This document shows positions 19,242-28,102 of a DNA stretch of 64,000 nucleotides, in pieces (the first letter of the stretch is position 1; every line of letters begins with the position of its first letter). Origin of the DNA: Methylococcales bacterium. GTDB lineage: Bacteria > Pseudomonadota > Gammaproteobacteria > Methylococcales > Methylomonadaceae. The translations under genes and the position numbers were made by a program. Location of the stretch: positions 1 to 64,000 of the forward strand of contig JAQTPT010000007.1 of NCBI GenBank assembly GCA_028712795.1, in the 5' to 3' direction. The notes beneath the pieces are model-generated. The model did not search any database, had not been told where the DNA came from, and saw only the letters and a list, made by a program, of their open reading frames with translations.

Positions 19242-19277
19242 AAAAAAGCCCGGCGGTTTTTCCGCCGGGCTTTTTTT
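19242..19277. terminator. Bidirectional intrinsic terminator
   Basis: A perfect long stem, aaaaaagcccggcgg paired with ccgccgggctttttt, serves the lipoprotein gene on the plus strand and rdgC on the minus strand. The rdgC stop codon lies inside its T run. Confidence 0.95.
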
Positions 19278-20184
19278 ATGCTTTATTTTCTCCGCCAAAT
19301 AGTTCTATCAGGCGCGGCAGGAAGCTTGCCAATTCCGCTGACATAATTGAAAAGTCCACGTCAAACTGGGCAGCCTGATCCTCCGTTTCGATGTCTGCGA
19401 CTTGATCCTGAATCAATTCAAGAAAGCGCAGGCGTTTAATGGACAGGTTTTCATCAATAATGAATGAAATACGGTCTGCCCAACTCACGGCGAGTTTAAT
19501 AACCACTTTGCCGGTGTCCAGATGGTTTTTAATTTCAGGGAGCGCCAGATCATGGCGTTTACAACGGATAATACCGCCAGCCTCTTCGGGCGAACGTAAT
19601 TCACATTCGTCTTCGATGGTGATGTCATCGGGCGTCTTGTTATCAAGTAGCCACTGGGTCATGGTTGTAGTGGGCTTGTCGATTGTATTCAGGGGAACGG
19701 CAGGCAATGATCCTAACGATTTACGCAATAAACTGAGCAAGTCCTCTGCACTTTTTGCCGATGCCGCATCAACTATCAGCCAGCCGCCTTTGGGGTCGAT
19801 GTAAGCATATATTTTGCGTGAAAAGGTAAAGGCTTTAGGCAATAAATCAAAAATGAGCTCATCCTTGATTTCAGTGCGCTCTTTTTTTGATAATTTACGC
19901 GCCTGCTGATCTTCTTTTTCAAGAATTTTTTCCTGAACCATTTCATTGACGACTGCGGCTGGCAGTACCCGTTCCTCTTTTTTTACGCAGACCATCATAA
20001 AGCCGTTGGCGTTATGGACGAGTTGTTGCGCTGCCTTGCCTAAGGGTGAAGTCCAGCCAAAACTAAACTCTTCATGAGGGCCGCAGTGGCGAAAAGTTAG
20101 CGGTTCAAGTTTTTGTTCCACTTCTTCTGGAGTTAAGGTGAAAGCTTCGGTAAGGCGAAAAATGCTAAGATTTTTAAACCACAT
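19276..20184 (-). CDS. rdgC: Recombination-associated protein RdgC
   Basis: A 302-residue protein beginning MWFKNLSIFRLTEAF, the standard RdgC start, with the family phrase TSPLGK near residue 45 and the C-terminal FDVDFSIMSAELASFLPRL. RdgC is a ring-forming, sequence-independent DNA-binding protein that restrains RecA. Length fits E. coli RdgC (303). Monocistronic, convergent with the lipoprotein gene. Confidence 0.95.
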   Translation of the reverse strand: MWFKNLSIFRLTEAFTLTPEEVEQKLEPLTFRHCGPHEEFSFGWTSPLGKAAQQLVHNANGFMMVCVKKEERVLPAAVVNEMVQEKILEKEDQQARKLSKKERTEIKDELIFDLLPKAFTFSRKIYAYIDPKGGWLIVDAASAKSAEDLLSLLRKSLGSLPAVPLNTIDKPTTTMTQWLLDNKTPDDITIEDECELRSPEEAGGIIRCKRHDLALPEIKNHLDTGKVVIKLAVSWADRISFIIDENLSIKRLRFLELIQDQVADIETEDQAAQFDVDFSIMSAELASFLPRLIELFGGENKA

Positions 20185-20273
20185 GGGTAACTGATATCCT
20201 ATAGAAATTATGACTGGGTATTATCGCAAATTTAAACGAATAAAAATAAAGTAAATTTCAGGATGAGTACACC

Positions 20274-20789
20274 ATGACAGATATAAGCGGGTTTGCGCCC
20301 ATTGTTTCGAGTAATGCCAGTGTATTGATATTGGGGACCATGCCGAGTGAGGCCTCATTATTCAGACAGCAGTATTACGGTCACCCTAGAAATGCTTTCT
20401 GGCCAATTATGGGCATGTTGTTCAATTCAGACCCAGGGCTTTGTTATCAGCTCCGTAAGGAGATGCTGATCGAAAATGGGGTAGCTGTGTGGGATATATT
20501 GCAAAGCTGTAATCGATTGGGGAGTTTGGATTCAGATATAAAGCTGGCGACGATCAGAACAAATGACTTTGTTGGTTTTTTTTCCGAGTATCAAGGCATC
20601 AAGCGGGTCTTCTTTAACGGCAAAATGGCTGAAAAGTTATACCAAAAACGGATTCTGCCGGCTTTAAACCAGCGTTTTTCTTATCTTGAATATCAGTGCC
20701 TGCCGTCAACAAGCCCCGCCTATGCGGTATTAAAACTGGAGCAAAAAACAGAAGCATGGAAAGTGATTAAGCGGCTTGTGCTAAAATAA
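20274..20789 (+). CDS. DNA-deoxyinosine (hypoxanthine-DNA) glycosylase, UDG family 6
   Basis: A 171-residue base-excision repair enzyme of the uracil-DNA glycosylase superfamily. The motif-1 region VLILGTMPSEASL with QQYYGHPRNAFWP is diagnostic of the hypoxanthine-DNA glycosylase group rather than Mug or Ung. The C-terminal PSTSPAYA takes the place of the usual leucine-loop motif. It removes hypoxanthine that arises from adenine deamination. Stands alone between rdgC and darP. Confidence 0.9.
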   Translation: MTDISGFAPIVSSNASVLILGTMPSEASLFRQQYYGHPRNAFWPIMGMLFNSDPGLCYQLRKEMLIENGVAVWDILQSCNRLGSLDSDIKLATIRTNDFVGFFSEYQGIKRVFFNGKMAEKLYQKRILPALNQRFSYLEYQCLPSTSPAYAVLKLEQKTEAWKVIKRLVLK

Positions 20790-20820
20790 ACTCAATTTTT
20801 GTGTGATGGTTTGATATAAG

Positions 20821-21447
20821 ATGAGTGAAGAACACGATTACGAATATGAATACAATGACAAGGGTGAAATAGTTTATTACGCGGTCCGGCCCAATAAAAC
20901 CCAAATAAAAAAGGACATGGCGGTGCTTTTTGCATTAAGCGAAGAAATATCCGAATTGTCTGCGGCTCAAGTAAAACAGCTTGAGCTTCCTGACAACATC
21001 CATAAGGCGATTGTGGAAGTTTCTGGAATGCCACATAAAGGCGCAAGAAAAAGGCTCTTGAAATTCATTACAGGGCAGCTTAATAAAATTGATTTAGAGC
21101 CTGTTTTAGAAAAATTGGCCCGCATGAAAAACAAAAGCGCCCATGCGGTAAGAGAGCACCATAGGGTTGAGCGCTGGCGGGACAAGCTCATTGCAGGAGG
21201 TAATGATGCCTTGACAGAATTGCTCAATGAGCAGCCCCATGCTGACCGGCAGCAGCTAAGACAGCTATTGCGTAATATTCAAAAAGAGACAGAAACCGCC
21301 AAGCCGCCTAAGTCATCCCGGTTGTTATATAGGTATTTGAAAGACTTATTTAAAGTCGAAGACGAGTCTGAGTTTGAGGATGACCAAGAATTTGAAGATC
21401 AGGATGGCTCTGATTTTGAAGATGAAGATGATCTGGAGAACGGTTAA
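20821..21447 (+). CDS. darP: Ribosome biogenesis factor DarP (YjgA, DUF615)
   Basis: A 208-residue protein with the YjgA core (RPNKTQIKKDMAVLFALSEE, HKGARKRLLKFITGQL, REHHRVERWRDKLIAGG). DarP binds 50S precursors and aids late assembly of the peptidyl-transferase region. E. coli DarP is about 183 residues. Here the extra length is a strongly acidic C-terminal tail of some 35 residues, mostly Asp and Glu, which looks disordered. The following genes are on the other strand. Confidence 0.93.
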   Translation: MSEEHDYEYEYNDKGEIVYYAVRPNKTQIKKDMAVLFALSEEISELSAAQVKQLELPDNIHKAIVEVSGMPHKGARKRLLKFITGQLNKIDLEPVLEKLARMKNKSAHAVREHHRVERWRDKLIAGGNDALTELLNEQPHADRQQLRQLLRNIQKETETAKPPKSSRLLYRYLKDLFKVEDESEFEDDQEFEDQDGSDFEDEDDLENG

Positions 21448-21506
21448 AGGCGCAGGAGCAACGATGATAATGGTGAAGCTGTTGCCTTGCGCCTTTAACT
21501 TAATGC

Positions 21507-21806
21507 CTATTCTTCAGGTAGCTGAAGTTCTGCTGTGAGGTTCCAGGCGGAAAAAGGAAAAGGCAGTGTTTCAGTGTTGAAAGTCAGGAATAATAATATA
21601 TGGTAAGTGTAAACCGAAAGGCTGCGTCCGAAACTTAGAATATTCTGGTTAGCTTTTCCGGTCAACAGCGTAGATCCAACCTGCAATATAATAACTGCCC
21701 AAAGTATCATTCTGACCAATGAGCCAATGGCGGCAAAAACCAGCATGAAGAAAATTCGTTTCCAGGCCCCGAGTTGTTTCAGGTTATAATTGATTTGTTC
21801 TTCCAT
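21507..21806 (-). CDS. DUF4389 membrane protein
   Basis: A 99-residue protein with two hydrophobic stretches (about residues 17-50 and 65-80) and the family phrases WKRIFFMLVFAAIGSLVR and SFGRSLSVYTYHILLFLTF typical of DUF4389. It is five bases downstream of the DUF2333 gene and surely in the same transcript. Function unknown; inner membrane location likely. Confidence 0.8.
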   Translation of the reverse strand: MEEQINYNLKQLGAWKRIFFMLVFAAIGSLVRMILWAVIILQVGSTLLTGKANQNILSFGRSLSVYTYHILLFLTFNTETLPFPFSAWNLTAELQLPEE

Positions 21807-21811
21807 AGTAA

Positions 21812-22834
21812 TTAACCCCGGTTCATAATGTCACGCAAATCAAGAGCCGCAGCGTTTGCTCGAGCTATATAATTTGCCATTGTCAGCGAATAGTTGGCAA
21901 ACAGGCCATAGCCGCTGCCGTTTAAGATCATAGGGCTTAAAATAGGAGCCAGGGCATTTTCCAGTGCCTTTATCATAATGTCAACAGTGCGCATGGCCCG
22001 TTTATCAAGGAGAATGTCAGCAAAGTCATGTTTTATGGCCCTTAGAATATGTAATAAAGCCCAGCTTGCGCCGCGAGCTTCATAGAAAATATCATCAATT
22101 TCCAGCCAGGTTACTTTAGTTAGTGGTGTTCCTTTTTCTTCAGCCGCCTGCTTCTCAAGCACGGTTAACCCCGGGCCGTAGTTGCCTATGGAGCTGTCGG
22201 CACTAAGCCGGGTAGACAAACCGCCAAGACGTTTTATTACCACCTCGGTGTATTGCCAAAGATTGTCGGCCCTGGAATAAAATTGCGCTTTTTTCACAGG
22301 ACCGCCATATTTTTGTAGACGCGACATATATTTATGCAGGGCCTCAATCCCTTTTTGATATTCAGCTTCCGTTGATGGCAAGGCCCATGAGTTGTGCTCG
22401 TAATAGAAGTAGGGTTCCGCTATCGCCAAATCAGGATCTTCGGCTGATTGTGACTGATCCCGTGCAAAGTGATTTCTTAAGGCAGTAGTCGCATCACGTA
22501 GCATAACCAACGCACCGTATTCCCAGTTGGAAATATTGTCGAGAAGCACGCCGGGAGGGGCCACGTCATTAGTGATATAACCGCCGCTTTTATGTAAAAG
22601 GACTTCAGCGATATGGGCCAGGGTATTGGTATAGGTATAACCAACAGGTACCTCCGAAGTATTGGTTTCTTTTGCCCGTTTGAGTGCTTCATCCTGAATA
22701 TTGAACTGTCCGGGTTCGCTTCCCCACCAAGCGCCCAGGATTATGAGAATAAACACCACTACGAGGGTGAGAACACCAAAGCCCCAGAGTATTCCTTTAG
22801 ATTTTATATCGCCCAGTGTATCGCTTGCCGCCAT
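21812..22834 (-). CDS. DUF2333 family inner membrane protein
   Basis: A 340-residue protein with one N-terminal membrane helix (about residues 15-37, LVVVFILIILGAWW) and a large periplasmic helical domain containing GYITNDVAPPGVLLDNISNW and NGSGYGLFANYSLTMANYIARANAA, both characteristic of DUF2333. Function unknown. It has a good ribosome site (aggataacgga) and heads a two-gene operon with the DUF4389 gene. Confidence 0.85.
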   Translation of the reverse strand: MAASDTLGDIKSKGILWGFGVLTLVVVFILIILGAWWGSEPGQFNIQDEALKRAKETNTSEVPVGYTYTNTLAHIAEVLLHKSGGYITNDVAPPGVLLDNISNWEYGALVMLRDATTALRNHFARDQSQSAEDPDLAIAEPYFYYEHNSWALPSTEAEYQKGIEALHKYMSRLQKYGGPVKKAQFYSRADNLWQYTEVVIKRLGGLSTRLSADSSIGNYGPGLTVLEKQAAEEKGTPLTKVTWLEIDDIFYEARGASWALLHILRAIKHDFADILLDKRAMRTVDIMIKALENALAPILSPMILNGSGYGLFANYSLTMANYIARANAAALDLRDIMNRG

Positions 22835-22946
22835 TTCCGTTATCCTGTAAAGAGGGGTATTTTTTTGATAAAACAGATATCTTTATATATAAAAAATAAG
22901 TCGCATGTTATCAGGTTTTTAAATTATTTGCTTAGGAAGCAAGCAG

Positions 22947-23855
22947 CTATTCCGATTTTTTTTTGGCCCGGGGATGTGCCTTATCATAAACATCAGCCAG
23001 ATGCTGGAAGTCAAGATGCGTGTATATCTGTGTCGTACTGATATTACTATGTCCAAGCAGCTCCTGAACGGCCCTCAAGTCCTGGCTGGATTCCAGTAGA
23101 TGACTGGCAAAAGAATGCCTCAACATGTGTGGGTGGATATGTTCGGCAATGCCTTTTTTTTTGCACCACTGTTCCAGTCTTAACTCGATACTGCGTTGAC
23201 CGAGTCGCGTGCCTCGTGTTGAAACGAATACCGCAGAATCAGAGACGGCGGCATTTTTTTGACGCAGTTCCAACCAGTTTTTAATCGCCGTAACGGCTTT
23301 GCTGCCTATAGGTAATATCCTTGATTTTCCGCCTTTGCCGGTACGGATCATAAGCGAGTTATCAGGCAGATCAATATCCGCCAGATTAAGCGCGGCAAGT
23401 TCACTAAGACGCAGGCCGGAAGAATAGAAGAGTTCAAACATGGCCAGATCGCGGATTTCTAAAGCAGAGTTGGCGCCCGCCTCCAGCAGACCGCTTATTT
23501 GGTCTACATCCAGTGTTTTAGGCAGTTTTCTGGCTTGTTTGGGGGCTTTAACGTACTGTGCCGGATTGCTTTCAGCAAGGCGTTTTTTTAGCAGAAAATT
23601 ATAAAAACTGCGGATTGCTGATAGTTCACGTTGCAGGCTGGTACTGCTAAGGCCTTGCCGATGGCGGCTGGCGATATGCGACCGGACATCGCTTTGCTTT
23701 AGATCAGCCCAGTGGGGTATGGATTTGTCTATGCAATAGTTGGTCAAGTGATTGATATCCCGTTGATAACTTTTAACGGTGTGTTCAGAGGCACGTTTCT
23801 CAACAGTCAGTTGCTCGAAAAAGTCAGTCAGCATTTGCTTCGCTTCAGCATGCAT
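22947..23855 (-). CDS. xerC: Tyrosine recombinase XerC
   Basis: A 302-residue site-specific recombinase. The N-terminal SAM-like DNA-binding domain (residues 1-90) precedes the catalytic domain with Arg in SSGLRLSELAAL, Lys in GKGGKSRILP, HxxR in HMLRHSFASHLL, His in LGHSNISTTQ and the nucleophile Tyr in IYTHL. With XerD it resolves chromosome dimers at dif. It is the last gene of the lptM-lysA-dapF-DUF484-xerC operon and overlaps the DUF484 gene by 11 bases. Confidence 0.97.
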   Translation of the reverse strand: MHAEAKQMLTDFFEQLTVEKRASEHTVKSYQRDINHLTNYCIDKSIPHWADLKQSDVRSHIASRHRQGLSSTSLQRELSAIRSFYNFLLKKRLAESNPAQYVKAPKQARKLPKTLDVDQISGLLEAGANSALEIRDLAMFELFYSSGLRLSELAALNLADIDLPDNSLMIRTGKGGKSRILPIGSKAVTAIKNWLELRQKNAAVSDSAVFVSTRGTRLGQRSIELRLEQWCKKKGIAEHIHPHMLRHSFASHLLESSQDLRAVQELLGHSNISTTQIYTHLDFQHLADVYDKAHPRAKKKSE

Positions 23856-24540
23856 TGTGTGTCTGCCGCAACAATGAAATGAGTCGAGTGCCGATGATTT
23901 CGCTCATCTGAGTTAAAAACAGGTTGCCCATGCTGTAATGAAAACGGCTTTTTTCACGGCTGCCTATAGCCAGAATGCCGTCAAGTTCTGTGAAATTCAT
24001 GGGGATAATGGCGCAAGATTTTACTTCTACTGCCGAGTCGCCGAATAGCACTTTTGCTTGTGCTAACGTGGGCCGGCCACATTTGGGCTGATTGCTGGCA
24101 AGTTCTTTAAGAAAGGGTTGAAGATCCATGCTGCCGGGTTCAATAAATATATTGGCAATAGCTGATTCGGGGCGTTGTTTAATGATACGCACAGCGACAA
24201 AATCAGTCAGAAAATAATCGGCCAGAACTACATCAAGATTGGCGAGGGCTTGTTCCAGTGTTGAGGCTTCAAGTAAGGCCAGCGTGAGCTTGTGCATACG
24301 AATAAAGGAGGTGTCGTTGTCACGGGCAATTTCTATCAGCGCATTGAGCTGGCTTTCCATTTCATGATGCTTGCTTCTGAAAAGCTCCAGCTGTTTTAGG
24401 ATTAGGGAGACGGCCGTTCCGCTGGGATGAGGAATACTCATTTGCTCCAGCAAGTTTAAATGTTCATGGAAGAAGTCTGGATGGTGCTGTAGATAGTCTT
24501 CAACGTCTGATGCAGCCAGACCGGATTTTTGTTCACTCAT
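23845..24540 (-). CDS. DUF484 family (GAF-like) protein
   Basis: A 231-residue cytoplasmic protein. The N-terminal VEDYLQHHPDFFHEHLNLLE and IPHPSGTAVSLILKQLELFR mark the DUF484 family, whose second half resembles a GAF domain. It lies between dapF and xerC in many gammaproteobacteria (as YigA in E. coli), but its role is unknown. It overlaps dapF by four bases (ATGA) and xerC by 11. Confidence 0.92.
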   Translation of the reverse strand: MSEQKSGLAASDVEDYLQHHPDFFHEHLNLLEQMSIPHPSGTAVSLILKQLELFRSKHHEMESQLNALIEIARDNDTSFIRMHKLTLALLEASTLEQALANLDVVLADYFLTDFVAVRIIKQRPESAIANIFIEPGSMDLQPFLKELASNQPKCGRPTLAQAKVLFGDSAVEVKSCAIIPMNFTELDGILAIGSREKSRFHYSMGNLFLTQMSEIIGTRLISLLRQTHNAC

Positions 24541-25367
24541 AGATTGATTGTTCCCTCAAAAACAGAAAGGGCAGGGCCAGTCATAAACACCGGTTCACCT
24601 TGCCCCGACCAGCTTATTTTTAACTCTCCGCCGGGTAGTTCAACGCAGACTTCATGATCCAGCAAATTTTGCCCGATGCCGATCACTGCGGCGGCACAAG
24701 CGCCGCTGCCGCAAGCGAGGGTTTCAGAGGTTCCTCGTTCATAAACACGGAGTTTAATGCGGCTCCGGTCTATGACCTGCATAAACCCGATATTGGCGCG
24801 TTCCGGAAAAACGGGATGGCTTTCCAGCGCGCGGCCCAGGTCAGCCACGGGCGCGGTCTTAACGTCATTAACCTGGATAACCGCATGGGGATTACCCATC
24901 GAAACGGCGCCAAAAGTTGTCTCTATTTCGTCAACAGAGACAGTATAAAGGTGGTTGGGGGCCTGCTCCGCAAGCAAAGGGATTTCAGCGGGCTTGTGCT
25001 TTGGGATGCCCATGTTGACCGTTATCAGGCCACTTTCATCAAAACGCAACAGTAATTGGCCTGAACCGGTATCGACGCATATTTCGTCTTTGTCAGACAG
25101 TTTTTTGTCACGCACAAAACGGGCGAAGCAGCGTGCGCCATTACCGCATTGCGAAATCTCACCGCCATCGGCATTAAAAATCCGGTATTTGAAGTCGGCA
25201 TTGCCGCTGGACGGTTTTTCGACCAGCAACAATTGGTCAAACCCAATGCCGAAGTGGCGGTCTGCCATGAACCGGATTTGCTCAGAGGTTAAGCTTATGC
25301 GTTGATTGATCGCGTCAATGACCACAAAATCATTGCCCAGGCCGTGCATTTTAGTGAAGTTAATCAT
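24537..25367 (-). CDS. dapF: Diaminopimelate epimerase DapF
   Basis: About 276 residues from the ATG at 25367 (MINFTKMHGLGNDFVV), the usual family start. An in-frame ATG at 25412 overlaps the lysA stop and could be used for coupling, adding 15 residues. The two catalytic cysteines occur in QCGNGARCFARF (about residue 73) and ETLACGSGACAAA (about 219). It converts LL- to meso-diaminopimelate for lysine and peptidoglycan synthesis. It sits directly after lysA, which uses its product. Confidence 0.96.
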   Translation of the reverse strand: MINFTKMHGLGNDFVVIDAINQRISLTSEQIRFMADRHFGIGFDQLLLVEKPSSGNADFKYRIFNADGGEISQCGNGARCFARFVRDKKLSDKDEICVDTGSGQLLLRFDESGLITVNMGIPKHKPAEIPLLAEQAPNHLYTVSVDEIETTFGAVSMGNPHAVIQVNDVKTAPVADLGRALESHPVFPERANIGFMQVIDRSRIKLRVYERGTSETLACGSGACAAAVIGIGQNLLDHEVCVELPGGELKISWSGQGEPVFMTGPALSVFEGTINL

Positions 25368-25408
25368 GGTTTGTTTTTCTTGTTGCCTATTTTTGGGTTG
25401 GGTCATCG

Positions 25409-26659
25409 TCATCTGGGCAACAAATGCTCACCCGCCCAGAGCTGGGCAAGGTTTTCCCTTTCCCTGATTAAATGGACTTGATTGCCATCAACCATCAACT
25501 CAGCCACGCGTAGTCTAGAGTTGTAATTGGAGCTCATGGAAAACCCATAAGCGCCAGATGAGCGAATTGCTAACAAATCACCTTGAGATAACCTGAGCGC
25601 GCGGTCTTTACCCAAAAAATCACCGGTTTCACAAACTGGCCCGACTATATCCCACACTTGCCCGGTTGCGTTGCTTTGCTGGTTGACGGGAATGATTTCC
25701 TGCCAGGCGCTATACAGCGACGGGCGCATGAGATCATTCATGGCAGCATCGACGATGGCAAAGTTTTTATGAGCGGTGGGTTTAAGGTATTCAACCTGAG
25801 TCACAAGGATACCGGCATTGCCAACGATGGCGCGGCCTGGTTCCAATAAAATTTCAAAATCGGTCTTGCCTAGCCGCTCTAAAACCGCTTTTATATAGTT
25901 GGCGGGTTCGGGTGGTTGTTCAATGTTGTACCGGATACCGAGCCCTCCCCCCAAGTCGAGATGATGCAGATGAATGTCGTCCTCTTTCAAGACGGAAACC
26001 AGATCAAGGATTTTATCCAGCGCGTCCAGAAAAGGCCGTGTTTCCGTCAGTTGCGAGCCGATATGGCAGTCTATGCCGATAACATTGATGTGAGGCATAG
26101 CCGCAGCGCGACGATACTCGGTCAATGCCTGTTCAATGTCGATGCCAAATTTGTTTTCTTTTAAACCGGTGGAAATATAAGGATGCGTTTTGGCATCGAC
26201 ATCCGGGTTTACCCGAAAAGACACCGGCGCAATAACGCCCAATTGTCCGGCAAGCCGGTTAATTCGATCCAGTTCAGCACTGACTTCAACGTTAAAGCAC
26301 CGAATTCCGGTTTTTAGTGCTGCTAAAATTTCATCCTCACGTTTGCCAATGCCTGAAAAAACGACTTTTCCAGCTTCCCCACCTGCCGCAATAACGCGTT
26401 GCAACTCACCGAGCGAGACAATATCAAAGCCGGAACCTAAACGGGCAAGCAGATTCAACAAGGCGATATTGGAATTAGCTTTTACGGCATAGCAGATCAA
26501 ATGCGCATGATCGCCAAAGGCCTGGTCAAAGGCATGCCAGTGACGTTCCAACGTAGCTCTGGAATAAATATAACAAGGACTGCCATATTCATAAACAATG
26601 TCCTGCACAGCAACATCTTCGGCGTAGAGCTCTTTGTTCCGGTAATTAAAATAATCCAT
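25409..26659 (-). CDS. lysA: Diaminopimelate decarboxylase LysA
   Basis: A 416-residue PLP enzyme, fold type III. The PLP lysine lies in YAVKANSN (about residue 60). The FGIDIEQA, HIGSQLT and GGGLGIRY motifs line the active site, and GPVCETGDFLG carries the substrate-binding Cys/Glu. It decarboxylates meso-DAP to lysine. It starts four bases after the lptM stop, so it is in one operon with lptM and dapF. Confidence 0.97.
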   Translation of the reverse strand: MDYFNYRNKELYAEDVAVQDIVYEYGSPCYIYSRATLERHWHAFDQAFGDHAHLICYAVKANSNIALLNLLARLGSGFDIVSLGELQRVIAAGGEAGKVVFSGIGKREDEILAALKTGIRCFNVEVSAELDRINRLAGQLGVIAPVSFRVNPDVDAKTHPYISTGLKENKFGIDIEQALTEYRRAAAMPHINVIGIDCHIGSQLTETRPFLDALDKILDLVSVLKEDDIHLHHLDLGGGLGIRYNIEQPPEPANYIKAVLERLGKTDFEILLEPGRAIVGNAGILVTQVEYLKPTAHKNFAIVDAAMNDLMRPSLYSAWQEIIPVNQQSNATGQVWDIVGPVCETGDFLGKDRALRLSQGDLLAIRSSGAYGFSMSSNYNSRLRVAELMVDGNQVHLIRERENLAQLWAGEHLLPR

Positions 26660-26662
26660 GAT

Positions 26663-26851
26663 TTAATTATTCTTTTGGGTGTTAGGCTGGGATTTTACTT
26701 CAGGTTTGGGTTTTGATTCAGGTTCTGGTTCAGGTTCAGGAGGCACATAAATTGACGGCTTTGTGCCGGGCAGATAAAGCGGCCCAATTTGTCCGCAGCC
26801 TGTTAATGCAGGAGATAAGGCTAAAAACATAAGTAATTGACTGGCTTTCAT
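26663..26851 (-). CDS. lptM: LptM (YifL-like) small lipoprotein
   Basis: A 62-residue lipoprotein with lipobox LTGC followed by the signature GQIGPLYLP at the mature N-terminus. The rest is a Pro/Glu/Lys-rich low-complexity tail (PPEPEPEPESKPKPE). LptM binds the LptD/E translocon and helps form its native disulfides. Location directly before lysA and dapF is the standard neighbourhood. The first gene of the operon. Confidence 0.9.
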   Translation of the reverse strand: MKASQLLMFLALSPALTGCGQIGPLYLPGTKPSIYVPPEPEPEPESKPKPEVKSQPNTQKNN

Positions 26852-27355
26852 AAGGCATCATCATAAATCATTGTCGGTCACCCAGTAGCAAAATGAATGA
26901 CATAATAATCTGAATGGCCCGGTTTTAGAAAGGCATGACAGGAATTTGATTTAAAAATGGCCAAAATGCGGTCGTTCAGATTGAGATCGGGGCGATAAAT
27001 TAAAAGAAAAATACCCTTTATTTCCGGGGGTTCTATTTTATATAAATGGCGTCATTGATGCATTCTTATTCTCTCGATAGTCCAATATTCTTAGCCATTA
27101 GCCGGAAATGATATGGTTGGCCTGACGGAATAAAATTATCAAGCACTAAGCAGTTATACGGATAGTATTAAATATTTTTTTCTGTACTAATGGTTTTGCC
27201 TTGGGCCGATAATGGTTAATGCCAAACAATTCTTTGACCACAAGGGCTGTAATAAATAAATTAAATCCGGTTTCCGAAGGGGCAGCCTTCCGAAATATTT
27301 TTTAACTATCGTAAAATAGTTTGTCTGTATTGGCGCTGCTCTTGAGGGTAAGGTC
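26852..27355. other. Non-coding spacer
   Basis: About 500 bases between the divergent lptM operon and the pseudogene at 27356. It should hold the lptM operon promoter, but no clear box, riboswitch or hairpin stands out to me. No open frame has coding character. Confidence 0.5.
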
Positions 27356-28021
27356 ATGAATAAGCACTTAAAATTAGTTAGAGAATTTAACGATGCCTTG
27401 TTATTTCCGCAGGCAGGGCATGGAGCAAACGCGCGGTTATCCGAAATGGATATTATTCTGCGTCGGGCATAACTTATGGAGGAGGGCAGTTTGCTGTTGA
27501 GAGCCATTTAAGCGGGGGATATGGTCGAGATATTGGCTGGAATGGTTAATCTTTCTTATGGTGCGCTGGGTGCTATTGCTGTTCAAGGAGCGGATGTTTT
27601 AGATCGGCTTTTTTCAGACAAGATCAATCAATGCGTTTATGGTAGCCCTGAAAATTATTCAGAGGTTTATTGTTTGTTTATTTATTTATTTATCCAAAAG
27701 CCTTATCAATGCGGATTTTGATAAAGCTTTTCAAATGGTTCATGACAGTAAAATATCCAAGTTGGGTAAGAGCGGCAAACTCACAGAAGAAAATGCTGAG
27801 GAAGTTCTAAGGCGATTTCCAAGAATGAATATATCCAAATTACGCAGGATTTTTATTCATTTTCAAGGCGTAAAAAGGGGCGCATAGCGAGCTATGTAAC
27901 CCTTTTTACAACGCAGAAAATGGATAAAAAGACCAGAAAGTTGGGTAAATTCTTTGCCGGAAATCGCCTAAGGTCAGGCTATTTTAAAACACCCGATTTG
28001 AGTGACTGTCTTTACGAATAA
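27356..28021 (+). pseudogene. Phosphoribosyl-ATP pyrophosphohydrolase-like (MazG-fold) pseudogene
   Basis: An ATG at 27356 with an aggg site opens a frame reading MNKHLKLVREFNDALLFPQA and LSEMDII. It has TAA stops at 27470 and 27509, continues in frame with AGDMVEILAGMVNLSYGALG and DKINQCVYGSPENYSEVYC, shifts frame near 27690, then reads NADFDKAFQMVHDSKISKLG. At 27811 a 158-bp MITE interrupts it; beyond the element the last codons are GYFKTPDLSDCLYE and a stop at 28021. Members of this all-alpha family hydrolyse nucleotide pyrophosphates. Two nonsense codons, a frameshift and an insertion make it inactive. Confidence 0.8.
27811..27968 (+). mobile_element. 158-bp MITE-like element, copy 1
   Basis: Starts GGCGATTTCC and ends GGAAATCGCC. 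The outer 30 or so bases form imperfect terminal inverted repeats, and the centre (aaaaagg...cctttttt-like arms around atagc/gctat) can also pair. It is flanked by TAA on both sides (27808-27810 and 27969-27971), a 3-bp target duplication. It carries no transposase. Removing it with one TAA rejoins the surrounding pseudogene in frame (EEVLR then SGYFKTPDL). Confidence 0.88.
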
Positions 28022-28102
28022 CAGGCTTTTTACTTAATGAGGGTACAATGGCTAAATGCAGACTGCTTGTTCACAGTTTAAAAATAAAAAAGGCGGGTTT
28101 TT

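Noticed and set aside
22947..23855. Integrase of a mobile island
   Set aside because: Gene order lptM-lysA-dapF-DUF484-xerC and the sequence motifs identify the chromosomal XerC.
27811..27968. CRISPR-like repeat
   Set aside because: Three scattered 158-bp copies with target duplications, no regular spacing and no cas genes; these are transposable elements.
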